Shown piece after piece: positions 1 to 7,580 of a stretch of 14,862 nt of DNA. The position numbers and the translations under genes are program-made. The stretch is from NCBI GenBank assembly GCA_002389295.1, contig DGOE01000044.1, forward strand, positions 1 through 14,862, in the 5' to 3' direction. This stretch comes from Flavobacteriales bacterium UBA4474 (GTDB taxonomy: Bacteria > Bacteroidota > Bacteroidia > Flavobacteriales_D > Sanyastnellaceae). The first letter of the stretch is position 1. Every line of letters starts with the position of its first letter. The notes under the pieces were generated by a model. The model was given only the letters and a program-made list of their open reading frames with translations, had not been told where the DNA came from and did not search any database.

Positions 1-1
1 G

Positions 2-2488
2 CTATCTGGGACGAACCTATGTGATGCGGAGGTGATGATTGATGGGCTCCTCGTGCCTGTTCTATTCAGCGACGCGACGATGATCGAGTTTGAGATGCCA
101 CCGGGATCGGGAACCGTCTTCGTTGAGTTGATCACACCGAGTGGTGTTGGGTTTGACGCCTTTGCTCTCGAATACGGACTGCCTCAAGTTTTCGATGCTT
201 TCCCTTCCACGGGATTGAATTGCGCGGGTGGTGATATGGTCGTGTTAATGGGGACGAACCTATGTGATGCGGGGGTGCTGGTTGACGGACTCCCCATACC
301 TATTTTCTTCAACGACGCGACGATGATCGAGTTTGAGATGCCACCGGGATCGGGATCGGTTCAAGTAGAGTTGATCACACCGAGTGGTCCCACCTTGGTA
401 TTCCTCGAATATGGCTCTTGCTGCGATGACGTGGATTCCGACGGCATCTGCGACGACATTGATGACTGTGTGGGGGACTTCGATGCGTGCGGTGTGTGCA
501 ATGGTCCAGGTGCCATCTACGAATGCGGTTGTACCGATGTGCCCGCTGAGGACTGCGACTGCAATGGCAATCAGCTGGACGCCCTGGGTGTTTGTGGTGG
601 TCCGTGTTCCGGTGATGTGGACGGGGATGGCATCTGCGACGATGTGGATCCATTTTGTTCTGCGGCTACCATGGATGGCTACACCTACGCGGTGACCCAG
701 ATTGGCGACGAATGCTGGTTCGCAGAGAACCTTCGAACTACAGTCTACAACGATGGAACGACCATTCCTCAGCTCACCGAAAGTGCAGATTGGGCAGGCA
801 CGACATCTGGGGGATGGTGTGCCTACGACAACGTAGCTGCCAATGCAGACCTCTATGGCAATCTCTACAATTGGTATGCGGTGGACAATGGAAAAGGATT
901 GTGCCCGTCGGGGTGGCATGTAGCCAGCAATTCGGATTGGGCCGGGATGATCGGGTATGTTTCGGGTGAAAATCCAGGCGTGGGTTCTGGTGTATTGCTT
1001 AAGGCGACCTCCGGCTGGAATGACAATGGAAATGGATTGGATTCCTACGGATTTGCAGCGTTGCCCGGTGGCTTCCGCTTGGATGGAGTCAACTTCGGTT
1101 CCTTGGGAACATTTGGTATTTGGTGGACTTCTGATGCAGTTGGAGAGTCAGGTATCAGTTACGAGGTCTATAGCTCGACGGATGATATGGGCGACTATTC
1201 GGGTTACTCCTTTCAATTTGGTATGTCGGTCCGGTGCATTTTGGATGACACCCAATCCTCCTTGGAAGGCTGTATGGACCCGGTCGCCTGTAACTACGAC
1301 ATCACAGCGACCATCGAAGATGGCAGTTGTGTGTTCACAGTAGACGCCCTTGGGGTGTGCGGTGGTCCTTGTATCGAAGACGTCGATGCGGACGGTATTT
1401 GTGACGATGTCGACGACTGCATAGGCACGCTCGATGTCTGCGGCGTATGCAATGGACCGGGCATTCCTGAGGGCGACTGCGATTGCTTTGGCAATCAACT
1501 GGATGCTGCAGGGGTGTGCGGAGGCTCTTGCGCCGCCCTCTCCTCCTGTCCAGACCTGGATCAGGACGGCATTGTCGGTGTGGGCGACATTCTGATCATC
1601 CTCGGGGAATTCGGTACAGAATGCGAAACGTCACAATATGGATGTACGCTGCCCGAATATTTGGAGTTTGATCCTGACGCAACGGTCAATGACGGCAGCT
1701 GCGTCACCTTGTTGGTGAGCGGTTGTACAGACCCCGATTACGCGGAGTTCAACCCGGCTGCGAACGCCGAGGATGGTAGCTGTTTGACCTTGACATGTTC
1801 AGGCTTGAATCCTACAATGGATGGCTACACCTATGACGTAGTGGAAATCGGTTCACAGTGTTGGTTCGCGGAGAACCTCCGCACGACGCTTTATGCTGAC
1901 GGCACACCGATTCCTGCTGGTTTGACGGTCAGCGAATGGGGATTGACGACAGAAGGGGCCACTGCGGTATATGGCGAGGGCAGCATTGAATGCTATGTCT
2001 ATTATCCGGAAATGAATGATTATGTAGTAGACTTTGTTGGATGCGACGAGGAACAGTCCCTGGCGGTGTACGGTCGGCTATACAATGGCTATGCTGCGGT
2101 TGATTCACGGGGATTGTGTCCAAACGGTTGGCATGTGCCGACGGATGAGGATTGGTTGCTCCTGGAACTGGAGCTCGGAATGAGTGCATCAGATGCAAAT
2201 TCAGTAGGATGGCGGGGTACAGATGAGGGGACACAATTGAAATCGGCTACAGGTTGGTTATTCGGTGGAAATGGAACAGATGCTGTCGGTTTTTCTGCCT
2301 TTCCCGGGGGCTATCTCGGATTTACCGCTGATTATTATTACGACTCTGGGATCTACTGCAGTTTCTTGTGTTCCTCTTTTGTTGATGGTAATGTGTGGTA
2401 TCGGGACGTGGAAGCAGGCTCCCACAAAATCAATAGGACCCTCGACTCCCCAAATTGGGGCGTATCTGTTCGATGCCTTCGCGATTGA
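2..2488 (+). CDS. Secreted modular protein: IPT/TIG repeats, Asp-rich repeats, two FISUMP domains (5' partial)
   Basis: The reading frame is open to the left edge, and the residues before the GTG at 32 continue the same IPT/TIG repeat, so the gene starts outside the window and 32 is not its start. Counting from that GTG (818 aa): two IPT/TIG-like beta-sandwich repeats (about 1-130), a calcium-type DVDSDGICDD repeat at 132-146, a CGVCNGPG...GNQLDA.GVCGGPC cysteine block, FISUMP domain 1 (about 212-405), a GCMDPVACNYD...DGSC motif at 412-435, a second Asp-rich block at 450-463 with another cysteine block, a dockerin-like DLDQDGIVGVGDI stretch at about 508-531, two GCT.P.Y.EF.P.A...DGSC motifs (537-557, 564-584), and FISUMP domain 2 from about 594 to the end. 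FISUMP is a Fibrobacter/Bacteroidota paralogous domain of surface proteins whose function is poorly known. An extracellular structural or adhesive role is inferred. The usual C-terminal T9SS sorting domain is absent and the signal peptide cannot be seen. Confidence 0.88.
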   Translation, partial: LSGTNLCDAEVMIDGLLVPVLFSDATMIEFEMPPGSGTVFVELITPSGVGFDAFALEYGLPQVFDAFPSTGLNCAGGDMVVLMGTNLCDAGVLVDGLPIPIFFNDATMIEFEMPPGSGSVQVELITPSGPTLVFLEYGSCCDDVDSDGICDDIDDCVGDFDACGVCNGPGAIYECGCTDVPAEDCDCNGNQLDALGVCGGPCSGDVDGDGICDDVDPFCSAATMDGYTYAVTQIGDECWFAENLRTTVYNDGTTIPQLTESADWAGTTSGGWCAYDNVAANADLYGNLYNWYAVDNGKGLCPSGWHVASNSDWAGMIGYVSGENPGVGSGVLLKATSGWNDNGNGLDSYGFAALPGGFRLDGVNFGSLGTFGIWWTSDAVGESGISYEVYSSTDDMGDYSGYSFQFGMSVRCILDDTQSSLEGCMDPVACNYDITATIEDGSCVFTVDALGVCGGPCIEDVDADGICDDVDDCIGTLDVCGVCNGPGIPEGDCDCFGNQLDAAGVCGGSCAALSSCPDLDQDGIVGVGDILIILGEFGTECETSQYGCTLPEYLEFDPDATVNDGSCVTLLVSGCTDPDYAEFNPAANAEDGSCLTLTCSGLNPTMDGYTYDVVEIGSQCWFAENLRTTLYADGTPIPAGLTVSEWGLTTEGATAVYGEGSIECYVYYPEMNDYVVDFVGCDEEQSLAVYGRLYNGYAAVDSRGLCPNGWHVPTDEDWLLLELELGMSASDANSVGWRGTDEGTQLKSATGWLFGGNGTDAVGFSAFPGGYLGFTADYYYDSGIYCSFLCSSFVDGNVWYRDVEAGSHKINRTLDSPNWGVSVRCLRD
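5..388 (+). repeat. 243-bp tandem repeat encoding IPT/TIG domains
   Basis: Two copies of an 81-codon unit lie in tandem with an exact 243-bp offset. Bases 71-112 recur unchanged at 314-355, and the block at 125-145 recurs unchanged at 368-388, while the sequence between them has diverged. The unit encodes GTNLCDA.V..DGL..P..F.DATMIEFEMPPGSG..VELITPSG, which fits an IPT/TIG fold. The first copy is cut by the window edge, so more copies may lie upstream. Confidence 0.85.
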
Positions 2489-2527
2489 GTTCCCATGAAT
2501 TGATTTGAATCCAGCTTTTCTGAATTG

Positions 2528-2556
2528 AAAAAGGCCCGCCAAAGCGGGCCTTTTTT
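2528..2556. terminator. Bidirectional intrinsic terminator between convergent genes
   Basis: GGCCCGC at 2533-2539 pairs perfectly with GCGGGCC at 2544-2550 around a CAAA loop. The stem is flanked by an A-run (2528-2532) on the left and a T-run (2551-2556) on the right, so a U-tract follows the hairpin on either strand. It lies 39 bp after the FISUMP gene's stop and 19 bp beyond the receptor gene's stop, and so can end both convergent transcripts. Confidence 0.9.
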
Positions 2557-2575
2557 GTGGGTCTTTTTGTGGGGG

Positions 2576-5086
2576 TTAGAGGTCGACGCGGTAGAAGAAG
2601 ATGGGGAGGAAGCCGAGTTGGTATTCCTCACGGATGCTGTCTTCGGGGTTGCCGTTTTCGTCGGGGGCGTAGGTGAGTTTCAGGACGTTCTGCGTGCCGA
2701 GGATGTTCACGAAGTCGATGCCGAGTTCGTGGGTGGCGGTGGGCCGGTTCCAGGTCAGGTTGGTCTTGAGGTCCAGGCGGAAGTAGTCCTTGAATTGGAG
2801 GGTGTTCCGGTCGGCGTCTTCGTAGATGATCTCGCGGAGCTGGTTGGAGGCGGCCACATCGACGGGGCCGTACCACCGGCCGCCGACCATGGTGCACTTG
2901 GCGCCGGTGACCAGCGAGAGGCCGCGTTCGTTGAGGCGCCACTCGCGGCTGCCGAGCGCATTGAGCGCGTAACGGCCGTTGTAGTTGGTATTGCGCCACT
3001 GCTTGTCGGCGCCTTGGAACTGCGCGTCAAAGACGGAGCCTGTGAGCAAGACAAACCAGCCGTCGCGGAAGGCCCGCGACACGGTGGCTTCCACGCCGTA
3101 GTTGCGAGAGGTCCCGGCGTTGATGAGGGTGCCGGGGAAAAGGCGGTCAAAGCTGCTGCCGGCGTTGGCCAGGGAGTAGCTGCCGTTGGCTTGGCCCCAC
3201 GCGGTGGTGGTATCGGCAATGGGAATGTCGAACAGGTACTGGTAGTAGGCCTCCATTTTCAGCGACCAGTTGGGCGAGAGCGAACGCGCCCACCCGATGA
3301 CGTTGTGCCAGCTTCGGGTAAAGCCCATGTTCTGGTTGGGCATGAGCAGTTGGCCGGGATTGTTGGGGTCAGAACCGATGCTGCTGGCATAGAGGTAAGG
3401 GGACTGGGATTGTGAATGCAGTCCCGAACCGGCGGACCAGACGGCGCCGCCCTCGGTCACGTATTGCAAGCCCACCCGGGGCTCGAACCACGATGCGGCT
3501 CCGGAGCGCTGGTCGAATTGGGCGTGCCAGCCCACGTTCACGGTCCAGGGCTCGGAAGGCCGCAGCTTGAGTTGCGCAAAGGGCTGGACCATGAGGCTGT
3601 TCATGGCGGCGTCCCAGCGGCGACCCCAATCTCCAAGGGGGGCGCTGGGGTCTGTGGGCAAGGTGCGGATGCTGTCCAGAAAGGTCCACCGCGTCAGGTC
3701 GGCGTTGAGGCCGAAACGGAGGGTGGCGGGGCCTCCGGCGATGGGGTTGAGTTTGCGGTTGGCGTGAAGGGCCAGGGCCAGGCGGTCCTTGCTGAAGTCG
3801 TACGCCATGAAGGGCGTGATGCTGTCGAGCCGGTAGGCGGAGTCGGCCACGGCCGGGGGCACCTCTAATTCGCGGTAGACCAGGTTGTGGTTGGAGAACT
3901 GCCGGTCGCGGCTGGCGGCGAGGGTGGCCTTGATGTAGGTCTTTTGATTGATGGGGAGGGTGTAAGTGGCGCCGGCGATGCCCATGCCCGTGCGGAAGTA
4001 CTGGTCGCGGTCGTTGTCGCCATAGATGTTGCGCTCTGGGGCGACCTGGTCGCTGATGACGATGTCGATGCTGGACTTTCCACCGAGCCCCCAGAGGGCC
4101 AGGGCGCCTCCGTTTTTTTGCGGGAAGTGGAAACGAAAGCTGCCGTCCTGGTATTGGGGGACGGCGGTGGTACCGATGTCGATGCCGAGTTGGCTGAAGA
4201 TGACCGCGGTGGAGTAGCGGTAGTTGAGCAATACGGTGGATCCTTTTTCCTTGTTCAGTGGGCCTTCGACGATGGCCTCTGTTCCGAGGAAGCCCAGTTG
4301 GGCGCTGGCCTGCCAGTCTTCTTTGTTGCCGTTGCGCAGGCGCAGGTCAAAGACGGCCGCGGTGGAGTTGCCGAACTCGGCGGGAAAGGCCGCGGTGAAG
4401 AAGTCGGAATTGGCGAGGGTCTTGTTGTTGACGATGGCCACGGGCCCGCCACCGGATCCCGGTACGCTGAAGTGGTTCGGATTGGGCAGGTCCACGCCCT
4501 CCACCCGCCACAGGACGCCGGCGGGGCTGTTGCCGCGGACCACGATGTCGTTGCGGGAGTCATCGGCGCCTTGGACGCCGGCAAAGTTGCTGGCCATCCG
4601 CGCGGGGTCGCCCCGGGAGCCGGCATACCGGTCGGTCTCCTCCACGGTAAAGGCGCGGGCCGAGACGGTGGCCATTTCATTGAGCACCTCGCCCTGCTTG
4701 GTGGCGGTGACTTCGGCCGCCTGCATGGCGACCACGCTCTCGGCCATCTCCACCTCGAGGACGGTGGGGCGTCCCGAATTGACCACGATGCCATCCAAGG
4801 TGCGCACGGTGTAGCCCATGAAGCTCACCCGCAGTTGGTGACGGCCCACGGGCACGTCAAAGGCAAAGCCGCCGTTCATGTCGGTGGCGGTGGGGGCGGC
4901 ATCGGTGGTCATCAGTTGCACCGTGGCGCCCGGCAGGGGATAGCGCGCTTCGGCGTCCAGAACGGTACCGGTGATGCGCCCTTGGGGCGCTTGGGCCCAT
5001 GCGGAAAGAGAAGAGAATCCGGCAAAGGCCACCAGACCGGCCATGACGAAAGAGGGGGTCAGTGGACGCGGACGTAGATGCATCAT
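2576..5086 (-). CDS. TonB-dependent outer-membrane receptor with carboxypeptidase-regulatory-like domain
   Basis: Predicted 836-aa outer-membrane active transporter, gated by TonB/ExbBD; the substrate cannot be read from sequence. The frame is open to a TTG at 5101, only 2 bp from a terminator stem, so I prefer the tandem ATG codons at 5086 and 5083; neither has a clear ribosome binding site. A signal peptide with a hydrophobic stretch (MAGLVAFAGFSSLSAWA) ends near residue 31. A CarboxypepD_reg-like beta-sandwich follows (about 37-116: GRITGTVLDAEARYPLPGATV...GGFAFDVPVGRHQLRVSFMGY). A plug domain comes next (about 130-255), containing DIVVRGNSPAGVLWRVEGVDLPNPNHF written here only as its key stretches DIVVRGNSP and RVEGVDLPNPNHF, then AEFGNSTAAVFDLRLRNGN. 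The rest is beta-barrel-like and ends FFYRVDL, a typical aromatic barrel terminus. It is not a canonical SusC (no SusD partner is adjacent, and it is shorter than the usual ~1000 aa). It lies downstream of the cupredoxin/T9SS gene on the same strand, but a terminator separates them. Confidence 0.9.
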   Translation of the reverse strand: MMHLRPRPLTPSFVMAGLVAFAGFSSLSAWAQAPQGRITGTVLDAEARYPLPGATVQLMTTDAAPTATDMNGGFAFDVPVGRHQLRVSFMGYTVRTLDGIVVNSGRPTVLEVEMAESVVAMQAAEVTATKQGEVLNEMATVSARAFTVEETDRYAGSRGDPARMASNFAGVQGADDSRNDIVVRGNSPAGVLWRVEGVDLPNPNHFSVPGSGGGPVAIVNNKTLANSDFFTAAFPAEFGNSTAAVFDLRLRNGNKEDWQASAQLGFLGTEAIVEGPLNKEKGSTVLLNYRYSTAVIFSQLGIDIGTTAVPQYQDGSFRFHFPQKNGGALALWGLGGKSSIDIVISDQVAPERNIYGDNDRDQYFRTGMGIAGATYTLPINQKTYIKATLAASRDRQFSNHNLVYRELEVPPAVADSAYRLDSITPFMAYDFSKDRLALALHANRKLNPIAGGPATLRFGLNADLTRWTFLDSIRTLPTDPSAPLGDWGRRWDAAMNSLMVQPFAQLKLRPSEPWTVNVGWHAQFDQRSGAASWFEPRVGLQYVTEGGAVWSAGSGLHSQSQSPYLYASSIGSDPNNPGQLLMPNQNMGFTRSWHNVIGWARSLSPNWSLKMEAYYQYLFDIPIADTTTAWGQANGSYSLANAGSSFDRLFPGTLINAGTSRNYGVEATVSRAFRDGWFVLLTGSVFDAQFQGADKQWRNTNYNGRYALNALGSREWRLNERGLSLVTGAKCTMVGGRWYGPVDVAASNQLREIIYEDADRNTLQFKDYFRLDLKTNLTWNRPTATHELGIDFVNILGTQNVLKLTYAPDENGNPEDSIREEYQLGFLPIFFYRVDL

Positions 5087-5103
5087 CCAAACGAAGGTCA
5101 ACA

Positions 5104-5131
5104 GAAAGGCCCGCGGTTGGGCGGGCCTTTC
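5104..5131 (-). terminator. Intrinsic terminator of the T9SS cupredoxin gene
   Basis: An 11-bp perfect stem, GAAAGGCCCGC (5104-5114) with its complement at 5121-5131, encloses a 6-nt loop. Read on the minus strand the hairpin ends in CCTTTC followed by TGTT. It lies 30 bp past the stop of the 5161-7053 gene and only 17 bp before the preferred ATG of the receptor gene. Confidence 0.85.
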
Positions 5132-5160
5132 GGAAAGCTGTTCATGAAGGGGTGTTCGCT

Positions 5161-7053
5161 TCAGCGCTGTATGGCCAGGCGGTGGGGCGCGGCGCCTTGC
5201 GGTCCGGCGAGGTACAATCCGGGCTGCAAGGTGGAAACGTCGAGCACCTGGCTGCCGGGTTGCAGGGTGGCGGTGTGGACGCGGCGGCCGTTGAGGTCGA
5301 ACACCTCAAACACCGCGGCTTCCCCGCCCCACATCACACGGAGCTCAGAGGCGGCTGGGTTGGGCATGAGCTGCCAAGTGGGTCCTGTCTGTTGGCCGAT
5401 GCCGCCGATGATGGTGATCACGATGCAGGCCTCGGCTTCACACCCGTCGGCATTGGCTTCGGTGAAGCATACTTCGCAATCGCCCGCTCCACTGGCCGTC
5501 AGGACGGCAGTATTGCCATCTATGGCCAGGTCGCCACAAGCGGAAAACCACTCACCGGTATTGCCGTCAGCGGGGCTGGCGATGAGGGTGAGCGTGCCGG
5601 TGTCGGCGATGGTGACCATGCCGGTGTCGCCCTCCGCAGTTTCGAGCGCGGTGGCGATGACGTATTCGCAGGTCTCGGTCATAAACGGGTGGGCGCAGGC
5701 GTCGAAGTTGCAGGCTTCCTCATCTACACAGCCGTCGGGGTAGCTGCTCGACGGGGCCAAATAGGAACCGAACGTCTCGTTTTCAAATCCGTGACCGTCC
5801 CACTCGCTCACCTGCAGACCAAAGATGGTCGAGTTGTAGTTCATGGTATTCCCACAGATGGCAATCGTAGCGGTGCTCACGTCCTGGGCGGCAAGTTCAA
5901 ATCCGAAGGCGTTCCAGATTTCCTCCACCTCGGGAAACAAGGTCAAGGTCAGCGGGACCCCAGCGCTGTCTTGCCCCAGTGGAACAGGGAAGTCGTCGTA
6001 GCCTGAGTAGCCGTCGGGACACCCGAGGAAGTCGTACAGGCCGATGAAGTCGTTTTCGTCCAAGGTGAAGAGCTCTGTGTCAAAGTAGATGCAGTCGGTG
6101 CTGCCCGTTGTGGTGCTGTCGTAGTTGCAGGCGATGGGGTTGTCGCAGGCCAGGGCCGCGTATTCACACAACGTCTCGTCGGGGTTGGTGCAAGGGTCGT
6201 AGTTGAGGGCATCCGGGTCTCCGCAGCCAGCGGGCACGGCATTGACCGGGGCGAGGTTGAGTCCGAGGTCTTGCAGCGACCACGATTGGCCATTCCATTC
6301 GGAGACGATGGTATTGAGGCCAGCCACGCCGGTCATGGTGTTGCCGCAAAAGGAGAAGGTGGCGTTTTCCAGGGCGGAAATGAGCAGGATGGCCTGCAGC
6401 GAGGAGATCAGTCCGTCGGTTGCTGCGCCATTGATGTAGGCTTCGAGGGCACTGTCTACGACCACGGTGACGGGTTCGCCTTGGACGGAAACGACGTTGG
6501 CCACGGTGCCTACGCCGGGCTGGATGTCGCATCCGTAGGCGGGGTCGAGGGCGGCGCCGGGCACAAGCCAGAACCCGCCGCTGAGGTCGAAGGTGCCGTC
6601 TTCATACTGGCAGTCCGCATCGCTCGTGGCGTTTTCGTCGAAGTTGCAGGCGAGGGCGTCGTTGCACCCGGTGGCTGCCGCTTCCACAGTAATGGTGCCG
6701 ACCATGCCGCTTGAGGCGTGGTTGCCTATGCTGCAGTCGTACCCATAGGTTCCGGGAACGGTAAAGGTGTGGGTACCCATGCAGACGCCTGCGGCGTCCC
6801 CTGATACAGCGGGAAGAGAGAAGACTTCGGGGTTGCCAAAGCTCTCTCCGGTGAGGACGCTCACGTTGCCATTGACATCGTGGAAGCCGCCTTCATTGAT
6901 CCAGGCCACCGTTTCACCAGCGGTAATCGTCAGGTCGGCAGGGTTGAAGTAGAGGTTGCCGGCCAAGACGGTGTGGTCGGCACCATCACAGTCTTGGGCA
7001 AAGAGGGCCACGGGGCTGAGGCCGAGCAGGAGGAGGATTGAAAGGATCCGCAT
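5161..7053 (-). CDS. T9SS-sorted secreted protein with N-terminal cupredoxin (plastocyanin-like) domain
   Basis: The frame opens at an ATG at 7086, but the internal ATG at 7053 begins a clean signal peptide (MRILSILLLLGLSPVALFA|Q), so I use it (630 aa). Residues ~20-124 resemble a plastocyanin/azurin-type cupredoxin: LTITAGETVAWINEGGFHDV, then YDCSIGNHASSGMVGTITV. The putative type-1 copper ligands are H58, C107, H112 and M117, with C-x4-H-x4-M spacing instead of the C-x2-H-x4-M of plant plastocyanin. The middle holds cysteine-rich GC.D..ACN(F/Y)D motifs and two diverged copies of an ~140-residue module with a CGNTM...SEW.G...LAP core. Residues ~557-630 form a type A T9SS sorting domain (LMPNPAASEL, VFDLNGRRVH, LDVSTLQPGLYL). 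The protein is therefore predicted to be exported by Sec, carried through T9SS and anchored or released at the surface. An electron-transfer or copper-binding role is inference from the domain only. Confidence 0.88.
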   Translation of the reverse strand: MRILSILLLLGLSPVALFAQDCDGADHTVLAGNLYFNPADLTITAGETVAWINEGGFHDVNGNVSVLTGESFGNPEVFSLPAVSGDAAGVCMGTHTFTVPGTYGYDCSIGNHASSGMVGTITVEAAATGCNDALACNFDENATSDADCQYEDGTFDLSGGFWLVPGAALDPAYGCDIQPGVGTVANVVSVQGEPVTVVVDSALEAYINGAATDGLISSLQAILLISALENATFSFCGNTMTGVAGLNTIVSEWNGQSWSLQDLGLNLAPVNAVPAGCGDPDALNYDPCTNPDETLCEYAALACDNPIACNYDSTTTGSTDCIYFDTELFTLDENDFIGLYDFLGCPDGYSGYDDFPVPLGQDSAGVPLTLTLFPEVEEIWNAFGFELAAQDVSTATIAICGNTMNYNSTIFGLQVSEWDGHGFENETFGSYLAPSSSYPDGCVDEEACNFDACAHPFMTETCEYVIATALETAEGDTGMVTIADTGTLTLIASPADGNTGEWFSACGDLAIDGNTAVLTASGAGDCEVCFTEANADGCEAEACIVITIIGGIGQQTGPTWQLMPNPAASELRVMWGGEAAVFEVFDLNGRRVHTATLQPGSQVLDVSTLQPGLYLAGPQGAAPHRLAIQR

Positions 7054-7288
7054 GGTGTTGTTGTGTTGACGCTCAGCAAGGTGCATATAATGTGGGGCAG
7101 TTGGTGCCTGCTGGGGTGAATTTTGTGCGCCGCGAGGTGTGGAATCCGGTTGGAAGGGTTCACCGCGCTCTTACGCGCTATTTCTCTCGCCTTTTGTTTG
7201 GAAATCAGGGTGTCAGGCGAGAGAATGGTGTGCTGAGAGGGTATTGAAGGGCCATTGAGCGGCGTGTTGTAGGAACTTGGGGCCATAA
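7054..7288. other. Intergenic region with no recognised gene
   Basis: This stretch precedes the T9SS cupredoxin gene on the minus strand. It is less GC-rich than its surroundings. I find no protein with recognisable features in any frame and no clear TAnnTTTG promoter element on the minus strand. The promoter for the cupredoxin gene should lie here but I could not place it. Confidence 0.5.
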
Positions 7289-7323
7289 TTTGTAGGATTA
7301 ATCTGACCTATTCCTTATATTTA
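7289..7323 (+). promoter_or_regulatory. Candidate Bacteroidota-type promoter for the small RNA
   Basis: TTTG at 7289-7292 and TATATTTA at 7316-7323 are separated by 23 bp. They approximate the Bacteroidota -33 TTG and -7 TAnnTTTG elements, with one mismatch in the -7 box (final A for G). The implied start of transcription is near 7328, just upstream of the structured segment. Confidence 0.45.
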
Positions 7324-7327
7324 CTAC

Positions 7328-7516
7328 AGAGATATGGGGTGAAGATCCTGTGCTCATTTCACCAAATCGTTTTCATTCAGGGGCTTGAACGCCCTCGGAT
7401 TTTCTCAGCTTATGCTGGGGGACACTTGAAACTAACGAGTGATTGCATCCGAATTCGGTCCAAAACAAGGATTTAAATCGTTCGTTCTGATGAGCCCGGC
7501 TTCGGCCGGGCTTTTC
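7328..7516 (+). ncRNA. Candidate structured small RNA, about 190 nt
   Basis: No protein gene fits here, but the plus strand folds well by hand. A hairpin pairs GGTGAA (7338-7343) with TTCACC (7358-7363). Directly abutting it, 7364-7373 pairs with 7462-7466 plus 7470-7474: ten base pairs interrupted by a 3-nt AAG bulge. This long-range helix encloses a GGGC/GCCC hairpin (7381-7394) and a three-way junction closed by CGGAT/ATCCG (7396-7400 with 7447-7451). The junction holds two 6-bp hairpins: 7404-7409 with 7414-7419 (loop TTAT), and 7423-7428 with 7436-7441. A promoter-like element precedes it and an intrinsic terminator ends it, so it looks like a stand-alone transcript, not a leader; the next plus-strand gene starts 1.7 kb away. 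Length and closed architecture would suit a 6S-type RNA, but I could not match it to a known family. Ends are approximate. Confidence 0.5.
7493..7516 (+). terminator. Intrinsic terminator with UUCG tetraloop
   Basis: AGCCCGGC (7493-7500) pairs perfectly with GCCGGGCT (7505-7512) around a stable TTCG loop, followed by TTTC. The T-run exists only on the plus-strand side; read on the minus strand the stem is followed by CATCAGAACG. It therefore ends a plus-strand transcript rather than the SulP gene, and no plus-strand protein gene precedes it. Confidence 0.85.
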
Positions 7517-7580
7517 TTTGGCGCTGCTGGCGCGGCCCGGGTGAGCCTTTGCCTTTCTTCGCTGAGCTTGAACCTTCTGG

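Noticed and set aside
420..1540. Repeated Asp/Cys-rich blocks (DVD.DGICDD, CGVCNGPG, GVCGGPC) considered as a CRISPR-like or mobile repeat
   Set aside because: They are coding repeats in frame within one protein, spaced hundreds of bases apart, and match known extracellular Asp-rich and cysteine-rich linkers.
3887..5077. Long plus-strand open frame (396 codons) opposite the TonB receptor gene
   Set aside because: Gly/Val/Ala-rich low-complexity translation with no domain. It is the antisense of a well-supported GC-rich receptor gene, where stop codons are rare on the other strand.
7038..7247. Small plus-strand open frame of 69 codons
   Set aside because: It begins opposite the signal peptide of the cupredoxin gene, has no recognisable features, and no promoter or terminator matches it; the plus-strand terminator further on fits the RNA candidate better.
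7493..7512. The UUCG hairpin as terminator of the SulP gene
   Set aside because: On the minus strand there is no U-run after the stem, and it lies about 70 bp beyond the SulP stop; the orientation fits a plus-strand transcript.
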